Part shown: positions 25,756-35,957 of the stretch, piece by piece
Numbering within the stretch: position 1 is the stretch's first letter
Layout of the letters: the number at the start of each line of letters is the position of its first letter
Assembly: GCA_017854795.1 (NCBI GenBank)
Contig: JAFMHB010000010.1
Span: 1-52,339 of the forward strand
Length of the DNA: 52,339 nt
DNA from: Candidatus Nanopelagicales bacterium
Lineage (GTDB): Bacteria; Actinomycetota; Actinomycetes; S36-B12
Direction: 5' to 3'
The notes under the pieces: generated by a model
The model's input: the letters and a program-made list of their open reading frames with translations, nothing else
Told to the model about the DNA's origin: nothing
Database searches by the model: none
Translations under genes and position numbers: made by a program

Positions 25756-26637
25756 TTACCAGCGCTTCTGGGTTCGGTTGCGGATCCAAATCGCCACGAA
25801 GTTCATAGCGAGTAAAAGTAAAAGGAGAACCACAATTGTTGCTGCAGCGAGAACTTGGAATTCCTCTCTCGACTCCTTTGTCCAATTGAAGATTTGAATA
25901 GGCAAGGTTGTGTAACCGGACAGAACCCCGTCAGGATTGAAAGTAATGAAGGAGACGGCGCCAAGCAGCAATAGCGGTGCCGCTTCACCTATTGCGCGGG
26001 AGAGAGCGAGAATCGTTCCTGTCGCAATTCCAGGGATTGCGGCCGGCAATGTTTGACGGTAGGCAGTTTGCCATTCGGTGGCACCGAGTGCGAGGGATCC
26101 ATCGCGAATATTTCGGGGAACGGCTCGCAAGGCCTCGCGCGTAGAAATAATAATCACAGGAAGCACAAGCAACGCCAGCGTAAGGGATGCGGTGATCACA
26201 CTTTGCCCCAAAGCCAGGGCCCGGGCGAAAACCGCGAGACCCAAAATTCCATAAACGATTGAAGGCACCGCGGCGAGGTTTTGAATATTAATTTCGATGA
26301 ATCGTTGGAACCGACTATCCGGTCGCGCAAACTCCTCAAGGTGTAAGGCAGCCAAAACACCCGTCGGGAGGGCGATCAACGCGGTGAACGAGATAACCCA
26401 GATGGTGCCGGTTATTGCCGACTGCGCGCCTGCATTTTGGGCATCTCGCACAGATGGCATGTTGGTAAACAGTCGAAGATCAAGTCGTGGCCAGCCTTTG
26501 ACGGTCACATAAATCAGCAGAATGGCTAGTGTTAACACGCCGATTGCGAGGGAGATAAATAGCAGCCACATGAAAACTCGGTCTCGAAGTAGAGTTCCGC
26601 GACCGGCAAGTTGATTTTGCATCTGAGTCTGACTCAC
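25756..26637 (-). CDS. pstA: phosphate ABC transporter permease
   Basis: 293 residues with six membrane helices. The EAA-type cytoplasmic loop reads REALRAVPRNIRDGSLALGATEWQT, as expected for PstA contacting PstB. The start overlaps the pstC stop by 4 nt (ATGA), which ensures equal synthesis of the two membrane subunits. Spacing to pstB is 21 bp. Confidence 0.95.
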   Translation of the reverse strand: MSQTQMQNQLAGRGTLLRDRVFMWLLFISLAIGVLTLAILLIYVTVKGWPRLDLRLFTNMPSVRDAQNAGAQSAITGTIWVISFTALIALPTGVLAALHLEEFARPDSRFQRFIEINIQNLAAVPSIVYGILGLAVFARALALGQSVITASLTLALLVLPVIIISTREALRAVPRNIRDGSLALGATEWQTAYRQTLPAAIPGIATGTILALSRAIGEAAPLLLLGAVSFITFNPDGVLSGYTTLPIQIFNWTKESREEFQVLAAATIVVLLLLLLAMNFVAIWIRNRTQKRW

Positions 26638-27569
26638 TGGTACACCTGCCTAAATCGGCGGACCAAACGAATACTGAAAATATTCATAATAAAAGTGAGG
26701 ACGAAAAGAAGCATTCCTACTGCGAAGATTGATTTGTATTCGATCGAACCAGTTGCTAGGTCACCAGACCCGGCAGCAGCGATGTAGGAAGTCATGGTCT
26801 GCATGCCAATGAGAGGGTTGAAACTCAATTGCGGCTGCAAACCAGCGGCAATCGTCACAATCATGGTTTCCCCGATTGCACGTGAGATTCCGAGAACGAA
26901 AGCAGCCACAATTCCTGACAGTGCCGCAGGGATAACTACTTTTATGGCGGTTTGGCGCTTTGTTGATCCGAGTGCATAGGCGCCATCACGTAAACCTGAG
27001 GGAACAGCTGCCATTGCGTCTTCGGACAGTGATGCAATGGTGGGGATAATCATGATGCCCATGATCAATCCTGCGGATAGAGCGTTGAATACTTCAATTC
27101 CGGGAAAGATCTTGATCAGGACTAACTGGGTGAGGAATTCCAGCGCGAAGAACCCAAACACAACGGTTGGGATGCCCGCCAGTACTTCAAGGGTCGGTTT
27201 AAGCACTTTGCGCACCCGAGTTGATGCGTACTCGGACAGGTAAATAGAAGCACCGAGTCCGAGTGGAATTGCAACGGCAATCGCAATCACGGTGATAACA
27301 ATCGTGCCACTGAGCAGCGGAAGTACGCCGAATTCACCGTCTTTGAAGAGTGGAGTCCAGGTAGTGCCAAATAGGAAGTCGGTAATGGGTACTTCAAGGA
27401 AAAATTCAATGGAGGGAATCAGTAAAGAAATCAGAATACCGAAAGTGGTAAAAATTGAGACGAATGCTGCGGCAGCCAGCACAAAGCGAATGACTTTCTC
27501 GCCATATCGAGGACGAGACTGCCGAAGGGATAACCCCTCGGCAGTCTCGCTCGCAGTATTTAGTGCCAT
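26634..27569 (-). CDS. pstC: phosphate ABC transporter permease
   Basis: 311 residues with six membrane helices. The cytoplasmic loop SEDAMAAVPSGLRDGAYALGSTKRQTA is the PstC form of the ATPase-contact motif, and FLFGTTWTPLF near residue 66 is a conserved periplasmic-loop signature of PstC. It pairs with PstA to form the channel. It follows pstS by 23 bp and overlaps pstA. Confidence 0.95.
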   Translation of the reverse strand: MALNTASETAEGLSLRQSRPRYGEKVIRFVLAAAAFVSIFTTFGILISLLIPSIEFFLEVPITDFLFGTTWTPLFKDGEFGVLPLLSGTIVITVIAIAVAIPLGLGASIYLSEYASTRVRKVLKPTLEVLAGIPTVVFGFFALEFLTQLVLIKIFPGIEVFNALSAGLIMGIMIIPTIASLSEDAMAAVPSGLRDGAYALGSTKRQTAIKVVIPAALSGIVAAFVLGISRAIGETMIVTIAAGLQPQLSFNPLIGMQTMTSYIAAAGSGDLATGSIEYKSIFAVGMLLFVLTFIMNIFSIRLVRRFRQVYQ

Positions 27570-27592
27570 CAGTTATCTGCCATTTTTGCTGA

Positions 27593-28555
27593 CTACTGAG
27601 TTCCCGTTTGAGCTAAGAGTGCTTCGAAATCAGTAACCAACTTAGCTTGGTCGGCATCGCTGAGTGGGATGTAGAGCGCACCCTTTGCGATTTCAGCATC
27701 GTTATCAACGTAGTACTGGAAGAAAGCCGCAACGGTTGGGTCTGCTAGCGCCTGTACTGATGGGTAAACAAATAGTGGGCGTGAAAGCGGCGTGTAAGAA
27801 CCATCACGTGCAGTCGCTTCGCTAGGTGCAACACACCCTGCTCCTGAATCAATTTCAAGTGCTTTGAGTTTGTCTGAGTTCTCCTCAAAGTAGGTGTAAC
27901 CAAAGTATCCAAGGCCACCCTTGCTGCCTGCGACACCTTGAACAACCACGTTGTCATCTTCACTTGGGGTGAAGTCGGTACGGCTTGAGCCTTCTTCGCC
28001 ATTAATCACGTCGGTGAAGTAGTCAAATGTTCCCGAGTCGGTTCCCGGCCCAAAAAGTGGCATCGGTTCATCAGGGAAGGAGGGATCCACCTGGTTCCAG
28101 TTTGAGATAGTGGAGCCAGGTCCCCAAATTGCCGCAAGTTGATCGGTGGTGAGGCAACTAGCAAAATCATTGTCTTTATTGACGACCACGGTTAGTGCAT
28201 CAATGGCAACGACCAGTTGACCGTAATCGATTCCGTTAGCGGCACAGGATTCAGCCTCTGAATCCTTGATGGGTCGCGAAGCGTTATTGGCGTCAGTTTC
28301 GCCCCGGCAGAATTTTTCGAATCCGCCACCCGTTCCTGAGTTACCGACAGTTACCTGAACACCGGGATTGGCAATCTGGAAGTCTTCGGCGGCAATCGCC
28401 GAAAGCGGGTAGACCGTCGAGGAGCCGTCAACACGGACTGAGCCGCTTGCCCCGGACTCGCTATCTGCGTTATTCCCGCCTCCGCAGGCACTCAGCACGA
28501 GGACTGCTGCGAGAACTGGTGTCGAAAGGAGAAGTCTTCGCCTATGTTGCGCCAT
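27593..28555 (-). CDS. pstS: phosphate-binding lipoprotein
   Basis: 320 residues. A lipoprotein signal with lipobox VLSACGGG anchors it to the outer face of the membrane. Phosphate-binding signature [16 protein letters not shown] and the loop [12 protein letters not shown] are intact, with [12 protein letters not shown] later, so phosphate selectivity is expected. GGAG lies 7 nt before the ATG. First gene of the pst operon. The 143-bp region upstream carries two PHO-box-like direct-repeat pairs, which implies induction by RegX3 under phosphate limitation. Confidence 0.96.
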   Translation of the reverse strand: MAQHRRRLLLSTPVLAAVLVLSACGGGNNADSESGASGSVRVDGSSTVYPLSAIAAEDFQIANPGVQVTVGNSGTGGGFEKFCRGETDANNASRPIKDSEAESCAANGIDYGQLVVAIDALTVVVNKDNDFASCLTTDQLAAIWGPGSTISNWNQVDPSFPDEPMPLFGPGTDSGTFDYFTDVINGEEGSSRTDFTPSEDDNVVVQGVAGSKGGLGYFGYTYFEENSDKLKALEIDSGAGCVAPSEATARDGSYTPLSRPLFVYPSVQALADPTVAAFFQYYVDNDAEIAKGALYIPLSDADQAKLVTDFEALLAQTGTQ

Positions 28556-28571
28556 TAATAAACTCCGATTC

Positions 28572-28593
28572 GTTTTCTATTCGTTCACTTTAA
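28572..28593 (+). promoter_or_regulatory. PHO-box-like direct repeat, proximal to pstS
   Basis: Two adjacent 11-bp units read GTTTTCTATTC and GTTCACTTTAA on the plus strand. The second unit matches the GTTCAC-type half-site used by actinobacterial PhoP/RegX3 regulators. The same GTTCACTTTAA 11-mer occurs inverted at 28652-28662. This copy lies 17-38 bp before the pstS ATG. Confidence 0.6.
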
Positions 28594-28651
28594 TGGCCAT
28601 ATTTGACCCTTAATGGGCAAATTAGATTCTGTGAATGGACACAATGGACCC

Positions 28652-28673
28652 TTAAAGTGAACGGAAGATGAAC
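28652..28673 (-). promoter_or_regulatory. PHO-box-like direct repeat, distal to pstS
   Basis: On the minus strand, in the direction of pstS, GTTCATCTTCC is followed directly by GTTCACTTTAA. This is a canonical pair of 11-bp direct repeat units with the GTTCA core, about 97-118 bp before the pstS start. RegX3, encoded in this window, is the expected binder. The 58 bp between the two boxes also hold GACCCTTAA twice. Confidence 0.7.
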
Positions 28674-28698
28674 AACTAAGAACATTTAGGCGAATGAA

Positions 28699-29625
28699 TC
28701 AAATTTCTTGATTCCCAGGTACCTCATGGTGCTCAGCAGCCACAATTTTCACTGGATTCACGGGGTCATCTAGGTCAAATGCTCTGTGGACCACAACGAA
28801 AGAACCTGGCGCGAGTTTCGTTGACCAAATCCCCGTCTTGCGCTCGACTTTCGAGATTCCACCCAACCGGGCAACGGTGTCCAAAATTGCATCAAGGACC
28901 GGCCGGTGTGAACATAAAACGGAGGGCGCCGGATTTTTCATTGCCAATTCGACGGCGGGATCAAGATCCTCGGGTTTTTGCTCGTAGCCCCATTCGCTGA
29001 TTGCGTCGACCAGGGTGGCCGTGGTCGAAAGTTGCTTTACATGCTTTTTCACGGTTTCTTGGCAGCGTCGCATGGGTGAAGTAATGATGTGCTCTATTCC
29101 GTAGCCCTCGAGTGCTTCGGTAATTATTTTTGACTGACGCCGGCCGCGCCCTGATAGGGGTCGATCACTGTCGTCTTTCCCGGCGAAGTTCGAACGATTG
29201 ACCGCTTTTGCATGACGGAGAATGATCAATGGTGATGTGGGGGGCAGTTCAATTGCGCGCTGTAGGAATTCCAGATCCTGTGCATAGGTCAAATGCTCCG
29301 GAGCCTGGTCAACGGGAATCCATGCCACTTTGTCGACTTCTTCATCGGGGGCAAATCCAAGATCCTCCCGCACATTTGCGCGCCAATAGTGAACCTCCTT
29401 GTCACCCTGGGAAGTTCCGTACCGGTCAATACCAAGGTTGGGACCGAGGACGGCCAAAAAGCCGGTCTCCTCGTCACACTCTCGGATAGCGGTGAGGGGA
29501 AGCAACTCGGCTCCGTCAACTTTGCCCTTGGGAAAGGACCAGTCGTCATAGCGTGGTCGGTGAACGAGAAGTACTTCATTGTTGCGAATCAAGATCGTGC
29601 CGGCCGCAGAAATTACCATGCTCAT
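28699..29625 (-). CDS. mutT1: Nudix hydrolase fused to histidine phosphatase (MutT1-like)
   Basis: 308 residues in two domains. The Nudix box Gx5Ex7REUxEExGU is complete in GKVDGAELLPLTAIRECDEE plus TGF, near residues 37-60. The second half begins with the phosphoglycerate-mutase-type RHA catalytic motif (LIILRHAKAV) near residue 137 and has a second catalytic His in LCSHRPVL. This architecture is that of mycobacterial MutT1, which hydrolyses 8-oxo-dGTP and diadenosine polyphosphates in two steps. The start overlaps the CYTH-CHAD stop by 4 nt; in actinobacteria it commonly sits with ppk. Confidence 0.88.
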   Translation of the reverse strand: MSMVISAAGTILIRNNEVLLVHRPRYDDWSFPKGKVDGAELLPLTAIRECDEETGFLAVLGPNLGIDRYGTSQGDKEVHYWRANVREDLGFAPDEEVDKVAWIPVDQAPEHLTYAQDLEFLQRAIELPPTSPLIILRHAKAVNRSNFAGKDDSDRPLSGRGRRQSKIITEALEGYGIEHIITSPMRRCQETVKKHVKQLSTTATLVDAISEWGYEQKPEDLDPAVELAMKNPAPSVLCSHRPVLDAILDTVARLGGISKVERKTGIWSTKLAPGSFVVVHRAFDLDDPVNPVKIVAAEHHEVPGNQEI

Positions 29626-30974
29626 ACTTTTTGCCTTCCCGAGAGTGCAAGGCCCAATGCAAAAATTGCCGCAGGATCACTGTTCCCTGAGAGTGCGATC
29701 GCACGAATGAGTTCATCGACGTTTATGTCTTGGGCGCGTGTCTTAGGACACGTAAGAGTTCGTTGAATCCGTTTACTATTCTTTTTAAAGATGTCCTTGA
29801 AATGCTGCGCGATGGTGAGTTGATCGCACGGGTCGCTAGAAATACGATCCCAGACACTGTGGGGTTCATAGGCTTGCGGACTCACTGCGGGTACCCGGGC
29901 AAGTTTGACCAGATCACTGAACAGGAAAAGATAACGGTCACTGCGCCGTGCGGCTTGCAGGCTGGATCTCGCTGCTTCACTCTTTCTTGCGAAGTGCTCC
30001 TCAATCGCCGTTGCCGCAGCATCGCGATCACGTGGGTCAGAAAGTGAATCAATTGTCGACCTAGCCTGTTGATTCTGTTGAGAGAACTCAGCGGCAACAC
30101 TCAATTCCTTGATCAGCCATGCGAGATCTTCGCGTAAAAATTCTTGCTCTTCAGGAATAAGCCACTCCCGCAATGCAGTGAGCAAGTCTTCCAAACTGAC
30201 GAGTTCTGCGGTAAGAGTCGATGTTTCGTTGGAGATTTTGCTGGATAGTTCGGCTTGGAAAATCTTGCGCACCTGGCGGGTAAGTGCCCAGCGGATCAGG
30301 TCACACGGCAAATCCCCCTTTCCTGGTTTGGGAAGTTGGGGTATATCCGGCTGCTTGTTGGCAGCCGGTCCAAATCCACTGGCCGCTTTGCTCACCGAAC
30401 TAGTTTGGGCACCTGCTGTGCCCAAAATTTCCCCGACCACAAGGGCTTCTGGCATCGCGGTGTCATTGATGAGTTCAATTTCTATTTCGCGGAACTCATC
30501 GAGTATGTGAGTACCGCGTGACAGAGTGACGAGGTCGTCGACTAATTCAATCACGGCACCGCGTGAATCATTGAGAATTCGGGGCTTGCGTTGGGTGTGG
30601 ACGAGGGCAATGGGCACAACTTCGGATCCTTGTAAAATCGCCGAGAGCAACTCAAGGAATTCAACCGGGGGCGTCTCGCTCGTTGCCTCGCGGTGAAGCT
30701 CGGTTCTGACACTGGCGCCGTTGATCGACTCCTTCGGAGTCACGGGAATCTTCAGGTGCCAGCCATCATCGCCACCCCCTGTTCGAATCCGCATGGTGAT
30801 TCCCCAACGCAGCAAGGTGGCATCAGTTGTATCCCAATAGGTAGCGTCCATATTTCGAACTGGTTCGTCGGTCCAGACGCCCAGGGAATTCGGGAAACTC
30901 GGAAAATCGAAAAGCATAGGGACTCGGAACTTGAACTCTGTCTCTACGTGCATCCCGGTACTGGGGGATTTCAT
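29622..30974 (-). CDS. CYTH and CHAD domain-containing protein
   Basis: 450 residues. Residues about 6-195 are a CYTH triphosphate-tunnel domain with the ExExK signature (ETEFK) at the start and alternating Arg/Lys/Glu strands. Residues about 225-440 are a CHAD helical bundle rich in conserved basic positions, which binds polyphosphate. CYTH members hydrolyse or synthesise polyphosphate, or act on triphosphates. Placement 27 bp after ppk1 and overlapping mutT1 strongly supports a polyphosphate role. No transmembrane segment is present, so it would act in the cytoplasm or on polyphosphate granules. Confidence 0.9.
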   Translation of the reverse strand: MKSPSTGMHVETEFKFRVPMLFDFPSFPNSLGVWTDEPVRNMDATYWDTTDATLLRWGITMRIRTGGGDDGWHLKIPVTPKESINGASVRTELHREATSETPPVEFLELLSAILQGSEVVPIALVHTQRKPRILNDSRGAVIELVDDLVTLSRGTHILDEFREIEIELINDTAMPEALVVGEILGTAGAQTSSVSKAASGFGPAANKQPDIPQLPKPGKGDLPCDLIRWALTRQVRKIFQAELSSKISNETSTLTAELVSLEDLLTALREWLIPEEQEFLREDLAWLIKELSVAAEFSQQNQQARSTIDSLSDPRDRDAAATAIEEHFARKSEAARSSLQAARRSDRYLFLFSDLVKLARVPAVSPQAYEPHSVWDRISSDPCDQLTIAQHFKDIFKKNSKRIQRTLTCPKTRAQDINVDELIRAIALSGNSDPAAIFALGLALSGRQKV

Positions 30975-31001
30975 GTCATCAACTTCACGGGTGAGTGTGA
31001 T

Positions 31002-33176
31002 CTAGGAAACTTCACCGGTGAGTACTCCTGACTCCAGCGCGCTTGAGCGCTTACTCTTGATGGCAATCAAAAGTTCTTGAATATCGGTGAGGCGTTCACC
31101 TGATTCGTCGAATAAGCGTCGGGTCCAACTCCCGTCAGAAACCAAGTCCCATGCCGCGGTGCCGGGGGCAAACCCCAAGTTGAGTAGGTCCTGAATCTCA
31201 GCAATTTGTTCTGGGTCGAGGATACTGACTAATGTTTCGACTCTGCGATCGAGATTGCGGTGCATGAGATCGGCCGATCCAATCCACACGGATGGGTTAC
31301 CACCATTCGTAAAGGTGAAAACCCTGCTGTGCTCAAGAAAGCGTCCCATCACGCTGATAACTCGAATCGTGTCACTCAGACCGGGAACACCAGGGCGCAA
31401 GGCGCAAATCCCGCGAACCCAAATATCAATGGGAACGCCCACCATCGATGCTCGGTAAAGCGAGTCAATTATTGCTTCGTCAACGAGTGAGTTGCATTTA
31501 AAACGGATGCCAGACGGACGACCTTCCAGGTGATGCATAATCTCTCGGTCAATACGAGCGATCAATCCAGTTCGAACTGAGTGGGGAGCAACAAGTAGTC
31601 GGTTGTAATCGGTGTTCATTGAATAACCGGAAAGAACGTTGAATAAGTTTGACACGTCCTCACCGACTTGGGGGTTACTCGTCAACAGCCCAAAATCTTC
31701 ATAGAGGCGAGCGGTCTTCGGGTGATAATTACCGGTACCAATGTGGCAATACCTGCGGAGTTGGTCGCCGTCATTGCGGACCACCATGGACAACTTACTG
31801 TGGGTTTTTAATCCGACCAGTCCATAGACAACGTGTACTCCAGCCTGCTCAAGTTTGCGAGCCCAATCAATATTATTTTGTTCATCAAAGCGCGCCTTTA
31901 TTTCAACAATTGCAAGGACTTGCTTACCCTCTTCGGCGGCGAGAATGAGTGCGTCAACTATTGGTGAGTCACCGGAAGTGCGGTACAGCGTTTGTTTGAT
32001 TGCCAAAACATGTGGGTCAACAGCCGCCTGTTCGAGGAAAAGTTGAACGCTGGTGGAAAACGAGTCGTATGGGTGGTGCAATAAGACATCTTTTTCGCGC
32101 ACAATATTCAAAATGTCAGGAGCACTGGAACTTTCAACATCGGATAATGCTCGTGATGTTTTGGGAACAAACTTGCGTTGCTTAAGATCATCGCGATCAA
32201 GGCTGACAATCGTCCACAGTCCGGTTAGGTCCAGAGGCCCGGGAAGTCGGAACACTTCCAAATCGGTGACGTCAAGTTCGCTCACCAGTAGGTCAAGGAC
32301 ATAGGGATCGATGTTTTCTTCGACTTCAAGGCGCACGGGTGGTCCAAAGCGTCGGCGGACCAATTCACGTTCGAGAGCTAATAGGAGATTCTCTGCGTCA
32401 TCTTCTTCGACTTCAACGTCTTCATTTCGGGTGACTCGGAAAGCATGATGCTCTCGAATTTCCATTCCGGGGAATAGATCCTTTAAGTGAGCGGCAATGA
32501 TGTCTTCGAGTGGAACGTAGCGAGCTGGACCTACTTCAATAAACCGCGGAAGCAGGGGTGGCACTTTGACACGCGCGAAAAGCCGGTTGCCCGTTGCCGG
32601 ATTTTGAACCACGACAGCAAGATTCAGAGACAGCCCGCTGATGTAGGGGAAAGGGTGGGAGGGGTCAACCGCTAGCGGAGTCAGAATGGGGAAAACTTTT
32701 GAGTCGAAGAATAAGTCCATTTCGGTTTTTTCAACGGGTGTGAGTTGATCCCAACGCAAGACATGAATTCCGGCTTCAATGAGTTCGGGTTCAACTGTGT
32801 TCACGAAGTAATCTGCCTGTTGCCGTTGTAAAGCAAATGCACGTTCCCAAATATTTTCAAGAACTTCCTTGGGGGTGAGCCCGCTGGCTGCTCTCACAGC
32901 GATACCGGTAGCAATGCGACGTTTGAGGCCGGCTACACGGACCATGAAAAATTCGTCAAGGTTGCTGGCAAAAATTGCGAGGAACTTGGTGCGCTCGAGT
33001 AGTGGCAGACCGGTGTCCTCGGCTAAGTCGAGGACCCGTTTATTAAATGCAAGCCACGAGAGTTCACGATCAAGAAATCGATTCGCTGGTAAGTCGCTGG
33101 CGTATTCATCTTTGAGAATAATCGCCGCAAATTCTCCGGTAGGGGGACCGTCAGCCGAGAAGTCCGAGATGCTCAT
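31002..33176 (-). CDS. ppk1: polyphosphate kinase
   Basis: 724 residues, full length. Reversibly transfers the gamma-phosphate of ATP to polyphosphate. N domain [17 protein letters not shown], head domain with long helices, and two C-terminal phospholipase-D-like domains: [18 protein letters not shown] and [23 protein letters not shown] with the catalytic His, then [16 protein letters not shown]. All are intact. The 72-bp gap to mshD upstream holds no clear hairpin or PHO box. It belongs to a minus-strand run glnR-like - mshD - ppk1 - CYTH/CHAD - mutT1, which may be read partly as one unit. Confidence 0.96.
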   Translation of the reverse strand: MSISDFSADGPPTGEFAAIILKDEYASDLPANRFLDRELSWLAFNKRVLDLAEDTGLPLLERTKFLAIFASNLDEFFMVRVAGLKRRIATGIAVRAASGLTPKEVLENIWERAFALQRQQADYFVNTVEPELIEAGIHVLRWDQLTPVEKTEMDLFFDSKVFPILTPLAVDPSHPFPYISGLSLNLAVVVQNPATGNRLFARVKVPPLLPRFIEVGPARYVPLEDIIAAHLKDLFPGMEIREHHAFRVTRNEDVEVEEDDAENLLLALERELVRRRFGPPVRLEVEENIDPYVLDLLVSELDVTDLEVFRLPGPLDLTGLWTIVSLDRDDLKQRKFVPKTSRALSDVESSSAPDILNIVREKDVLLHHPYDSFSTSVQLFLEQAAVDPHVLAIKQTLYRTSGDSPIVDALILAAEEGKQVLAIVEIKARFDEQNNIDWARKLEQAGVHVVYGLVGLKTHSKLSMVVRNDGDQLRRYCHIGTGNYHPKTARLYEDFGLLTSNPQVGEDVSNLFNVLSGYSMNTDYNRLLVAPHSVRTGLIARIDREIMHHLEGRPSGIRFKCNSLVDEAIIDSLYRASMVGVPIDIWVRGICALRPGVPGLSDTIRVISVMGRFLEHSRVFTFTNGGNPSVWIGSADLMHRNLDRRVETLVSILDPEQIAEIQDLLNLGFAPGTAAWDLVSDGSWTRRLFDESGERLTDIQELLIAIKSKRSSALESGVLTGEVS

Positions 33177-33248
33177 GGACGTATCGTGCCACTAGGAGGT
33201 AGTCCAAGGTAAGCCCTAGCCGATCAGGAGCTCACTACTGCCAAATTA

Positions 33249-34214
33249 TTAAATCGGACGCCGGTACATGACGTCGGTATCCCAATGAACGAATTTCAGG
33301 CTTTCGTATAGGGCAATAGCCCGCTCATTCGAAGAATCGACGTACAACATGGCCTGTCGAAGCCCCAGGCTGCGTAGATAGGCCAATCCCAGCGCGCTCA
33401 AGGCCCGTCCCAATCCAGGAACCCGGTGCTGGGGGTCAACCGCAAGGACGTATACCTCTCCAATTGCTTCGTGGCTGTGATCTGAACCGTGTCCACCAGA
33501 TCCATGAACTTTGGTCCAGTGAAAACCAATGATCGCATCCGTGTCTGAATCAACTGCGACAAAGAACCCCTCAGCGTTAAACCAGGACTCCTTCAACCGC
33601 GTCAAAATATCAGTTTTTGTCCAACCACCTTGATCCGGAAGATTGGCGAATGCGCGAGCATTAACCGCCAGGACCCCGGGAATATCGGTCTCCGGATCAA
33701 AAGTTCGGACTGATACTCCACTGGGAATCTCTGCAGGTGGAAGTGGAGCGAACAGCGATCGGCGCATTTGCCACAATGATCGACTCAAGACAAAGCCCAG
33801 CGAGTCGGCAAGTGACTGTGCACCAGTCGTTAGTCCGTGCGCCCATAAGCGCAGCCGTCCATCTGGTGAGAGTTTCAAGGCTTGTTCGACTAACGCCCGA
33901 CCCATCCCGGCATTTCGCGATTCCGGAGCAACAACTAACTCCACACTCGTACCTTCGACCAGGTCGGTGACGTCTACATGCGCGTAACCGGCGATATGGG
34001 AACTGTCAACACCATTAACATCCCAATCGTTGAAAAATCCAATTATGTGCAGACCGCTTTCACCGGTGCGAAGGTGCAACCATGCGTGCTCACTCAATGG
34101 ACGAACACCATCAAAATCTGTTGCACCATTGAGAAGTTGGGTGAGCTGATCGACCTGTGTGGCATCGAGGTGGTCAAGAACTACGGTTGAAATAACCGAA
34201 TTGTGATCAGACAT
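33249..34214 (-). CDS. mshD: mycothiol synthase (mycothiol acetyltransferase)
   Basis: 321 residues with two tandem GNAT folds (about 1-150 and 165-321). The C-terminal domain carries the acetyl-CoA-binding loop VDPQHRVPGLGRAL and YLRSLGLRQAMLYVDSSNERAIALYESLKF, as in MshD, which acetylates the cysteinyl amine in the last step of mycothiol synthesis. The GlnR-like regulator gene ends 6 bp upstream. The pair matches Rv0818-Rv0819 in M. tuberculosis. With mshA at 43996 it shows that this organism uses mycothiol as its main thiol. Confidence 0.92.
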   Translation of the reverse strand: MSDHNSVISTVVLDHLDATQVDQLTQLLNGATDFDGVRPLSEHAWLHLRTGESGLHIIGFFNDWDVNGVDSSHIAGYAHVDVTDLVEGTSVELVVAPESRNAGMGRALVEQALKLSPDGRLRLWAHGLTTGAQSLADSLGFVLSRSLWQMRRSLFAPLPPAEIPSGVSVRTFDPETDIPGVLAVNARAFANLPDQGGWTKTDILTRLKESWFNAEGFFVAVDSDTDAIIGFHWTKVHGSGGHGSDHSHEAIGEVYVLAVDPQHRVPGLGRALSALGLAYLRSLGLRQAMLYVDSSNERAIALYESLKFVHWDTDVMYRRPI

Positions 34215-34220
34215 ATCGGC

Positions 34221-34940
34221 CTACGACTGCAGTTGATCGATACGCCCGGCAGCAGATTCGGGGGTCTCGAGAACAAATCGGTACCCAACATTTCTTACCG
34301 TGCCGATAAGTGCTTCATTCTCTGATCCAAGTTTTGCGCGAAGTCGCCGGACGTGCACATCGACGGTGCGGGTGCCACCAAAGTAGTCGTAACCCCACAC
34401 TTCCTGTAACAAAATGGCTCGGGTGAAAACTCGACCCGGATGTTGAGCGAGGTGCTTCAGTAACTCGAATTCTTTAAATGTCAAGTCAAGTGGACGGCCA
34501 TTCAATCGAACCGTGTAGCTGAATTCATCAATGTGCAGGGCTCCGAGATTAATCTCTTCAGGGCTGCGATTTGCTTCAATTCCCAAACTCATGTTGTAAC
34601 GGGAGACGGCAACCCGCAGCCGTGCTTCTAGTTCAGCGGGTGAGGTCGTGTTCAACATGAAGTCGTCAATGCCCCAGTCACCTTGGACCGCGGTCAGGTT
34701 TCCTTCGGTGGTGATCAGCATGACGGGTGCACCCGCACCGGTGTCACATAACAATCGGGTAAAACTTCGGACGGCTGCCAGATCCATACGTCCGTCAACA
34801 AGGACAACATCGGAATTATCAACCGCTAGTAATGAGGATGGTTCAGCGCCCAAAACACGAACAGTGTGATTGAGGAGCGTTAATGCCGGAAGGACTTCAG
34901 CGGAAGAATGCATGGCGCGGGTCAAGAGAACTATTCGCAT
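34221..34940 (-). CDS. glnR: GlnR-like OmpR-family winged-helix regulator
   Basis: 239 residues from the ATG at 34940, which has GGAGG 4 nt upstream; the open frame runs 51 codons further without family similarity. An atypical receiver domain ([11 protein letters not shown]..., [10 protein letters not shown] with the acceptor-position Asp) is followed by a C-terminal winged helix ([47 protein letters not shown]). No kinase gene is adjacent, as for GlnR, an orphan nitrogen regulator. The identification rests on the conserved position upstream of mshD; another orphan regulator of this type is possible. Confidence 0.75.
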   Translation of the reverse strand: MRIVLLTRAMHSSAEVLPALTLLNHTVRVLGAEPSSLLAVDNSDVVLVDGRMDLAAVRSFTRLLCDTGAGAPVMLITTEGNLTAVQGDWGIDDFMLNTTSPAELEARLRVAVSRYNMSLGIEANRSPEEINLGALHIDEFSYTVRLNGRPLDLTFKEFELLKHLAQHPGRVFTRAILLQEVWGYDYFGGTRTVDVHVRRLRAKLGSENEALIGTVRNVGYRFVLETPESAAGRIDQLQS

Positions 34941-35036
34941 GTCACCTCCCCAATCATGGCCAAGACTACCTATTGCATATCTGGCGCATATATAGGTGCC
35001 GACTAAGACACCAGCACCAACCGGCAAAATAGGGCC

Positions 35037-35843
35037 ATGCACTCTGAATTCACCCTGTACACGCGTGATGAAGTGCGCATTGCGGGAACCCATTCAACGT
35101 GGGCTCACGCCAAGACCGATTCGGACCCACTTGCCCTGGGAATTGTTCTGGCCCACGGCTTCACGGGAAACCGCCAGCAGGACCACGTCAAAAAGGTGGT
35201 CTCGGCTCTGAGGGAATTTGGTGGGGTACTCGCACTCGACCTTCGCGGTCACGGGGATTCTGGTGGCGAGGGCACGATGGGTATGGATGAAATTTTTGAC
35301 GTAGATGCAGCTGTAGCCCATGCCCGTGACTTTGGTTACCGCAATGTGGCAACGGTTGGTTTCTCTATGGGTGGTTCAGTTGTGTTGCGCCAAGCTGCTC
35401 TGGCCCAGAGTGCGGCGACTCCGGATCTTGTTGTGAGCGTGAGCGCCCCGGCCTTTTGGTTTTATCGGGGAACTCCGATCATGCGGGTGGTTCATCGTTT
35501 GATTGAAACTCAAGCTGGGCGGTTGGTTTTACGCGGCAAAGGCGTTCACGTGTCGAGCACTCCGTGGCCAGATCCACCCCCTATTTCACCGGAGGTGGCT
35601 GTTGAACGGCTTTCACATATGCCACTTTTAATCGTTCACGGTGACGTGGACAAGTACTTCCCGGTTGAGCACGCCTACGCATTAGAAAATGCGGTTGAGC
35701 GAGCTGGCAATGCGAATGCCAAGGTGATCGTGGTTGAGGGATTCGGACACGCGGAGACTGCCATTAGTGTGGAAACTCTGACCGGCATCGGCGAATGGCT
35801 GAGGAATCATGTCCCATATGAGCAAAACGGTGTGAAAGGGTAG
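35037..35843 (+). CDS. alpha/beta hydrolase
   Basis: 268 residues, soluble. Oxyanion-side [16 protein letters not shown], nucleophile elbow GFSMGGS (Ser near residue 110), Asp in [10 protein letters not shown] and His in EGFGHAET form a complete triad. A cap of helices lies between strands 6 and 7. Esterase or lipase-like activity is likely, with unknown substrate. It is the first gene of a plus-strand run that continues with a 33-residue membrane protein only 9 bp later, and it diverges from the GlnR-like gene. Confidence 0.88.
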   Translation: MHSEFTLYTRDEVRIAGTHSTWAHAKTDSDPLALGIVLAHGFTGNRQQDHVKKVVSALREFGGVLALDLRGHGDSGGEGTMGMDEIFDVDAAVAHARDFGYRNVATVGFSMGGSVVLRQAALAQSAATPDLVVSVSAPAFWFYRGTPIMRVVHRLIETQAGRLVLRGKGVHVSSTPWPDPPPISPEVAVERLSHMPLLIVHGDVDKYFPVEHAYALENAVERAGNANAKVIVVEGFGHAETAISVETLTGIGEWLRNHVPYEQNGVKG

Positions 35844-35852
35844 AGTGCCCAT

Positions 35853-35954
35853 ATGTTGGAATTCGTTTACACATCTCTCCTTGTAATTGCAATAGCTGCT
35901 GCCGGTTTGTTCTCGTTTTACGTTGTAGCCAAACTCTTTAAGGGCCAAGGCTGA
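35853..35954 (+). CDS. 33-residue single-span membrane protein
   Basis: An ATG-to-TGA frame of 34 codons: MLEFVYTSLLVIAIA, then a hydrophobic run AAAGLFSFYVV and the basic end AKLFKGQG. This is one membrane helix with a cytoplasmic C-terminus predicted by the positive-inside rule. It lies 9 bp after the hydrolase and 3 bp before nitrobindin, exactly filling the gap, which supports translation. I recall similarly short unannotated membrane proteins ending in LFKGQ next to nitrobindin and fur in other actinobacteria, but cannot confirm this here. Confidence 0.6.
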   Translation: MLEFVYTSLLVIAIAAAGLFSFYVVAKLFKGQG

Positions 35955-35957
35955 TCC

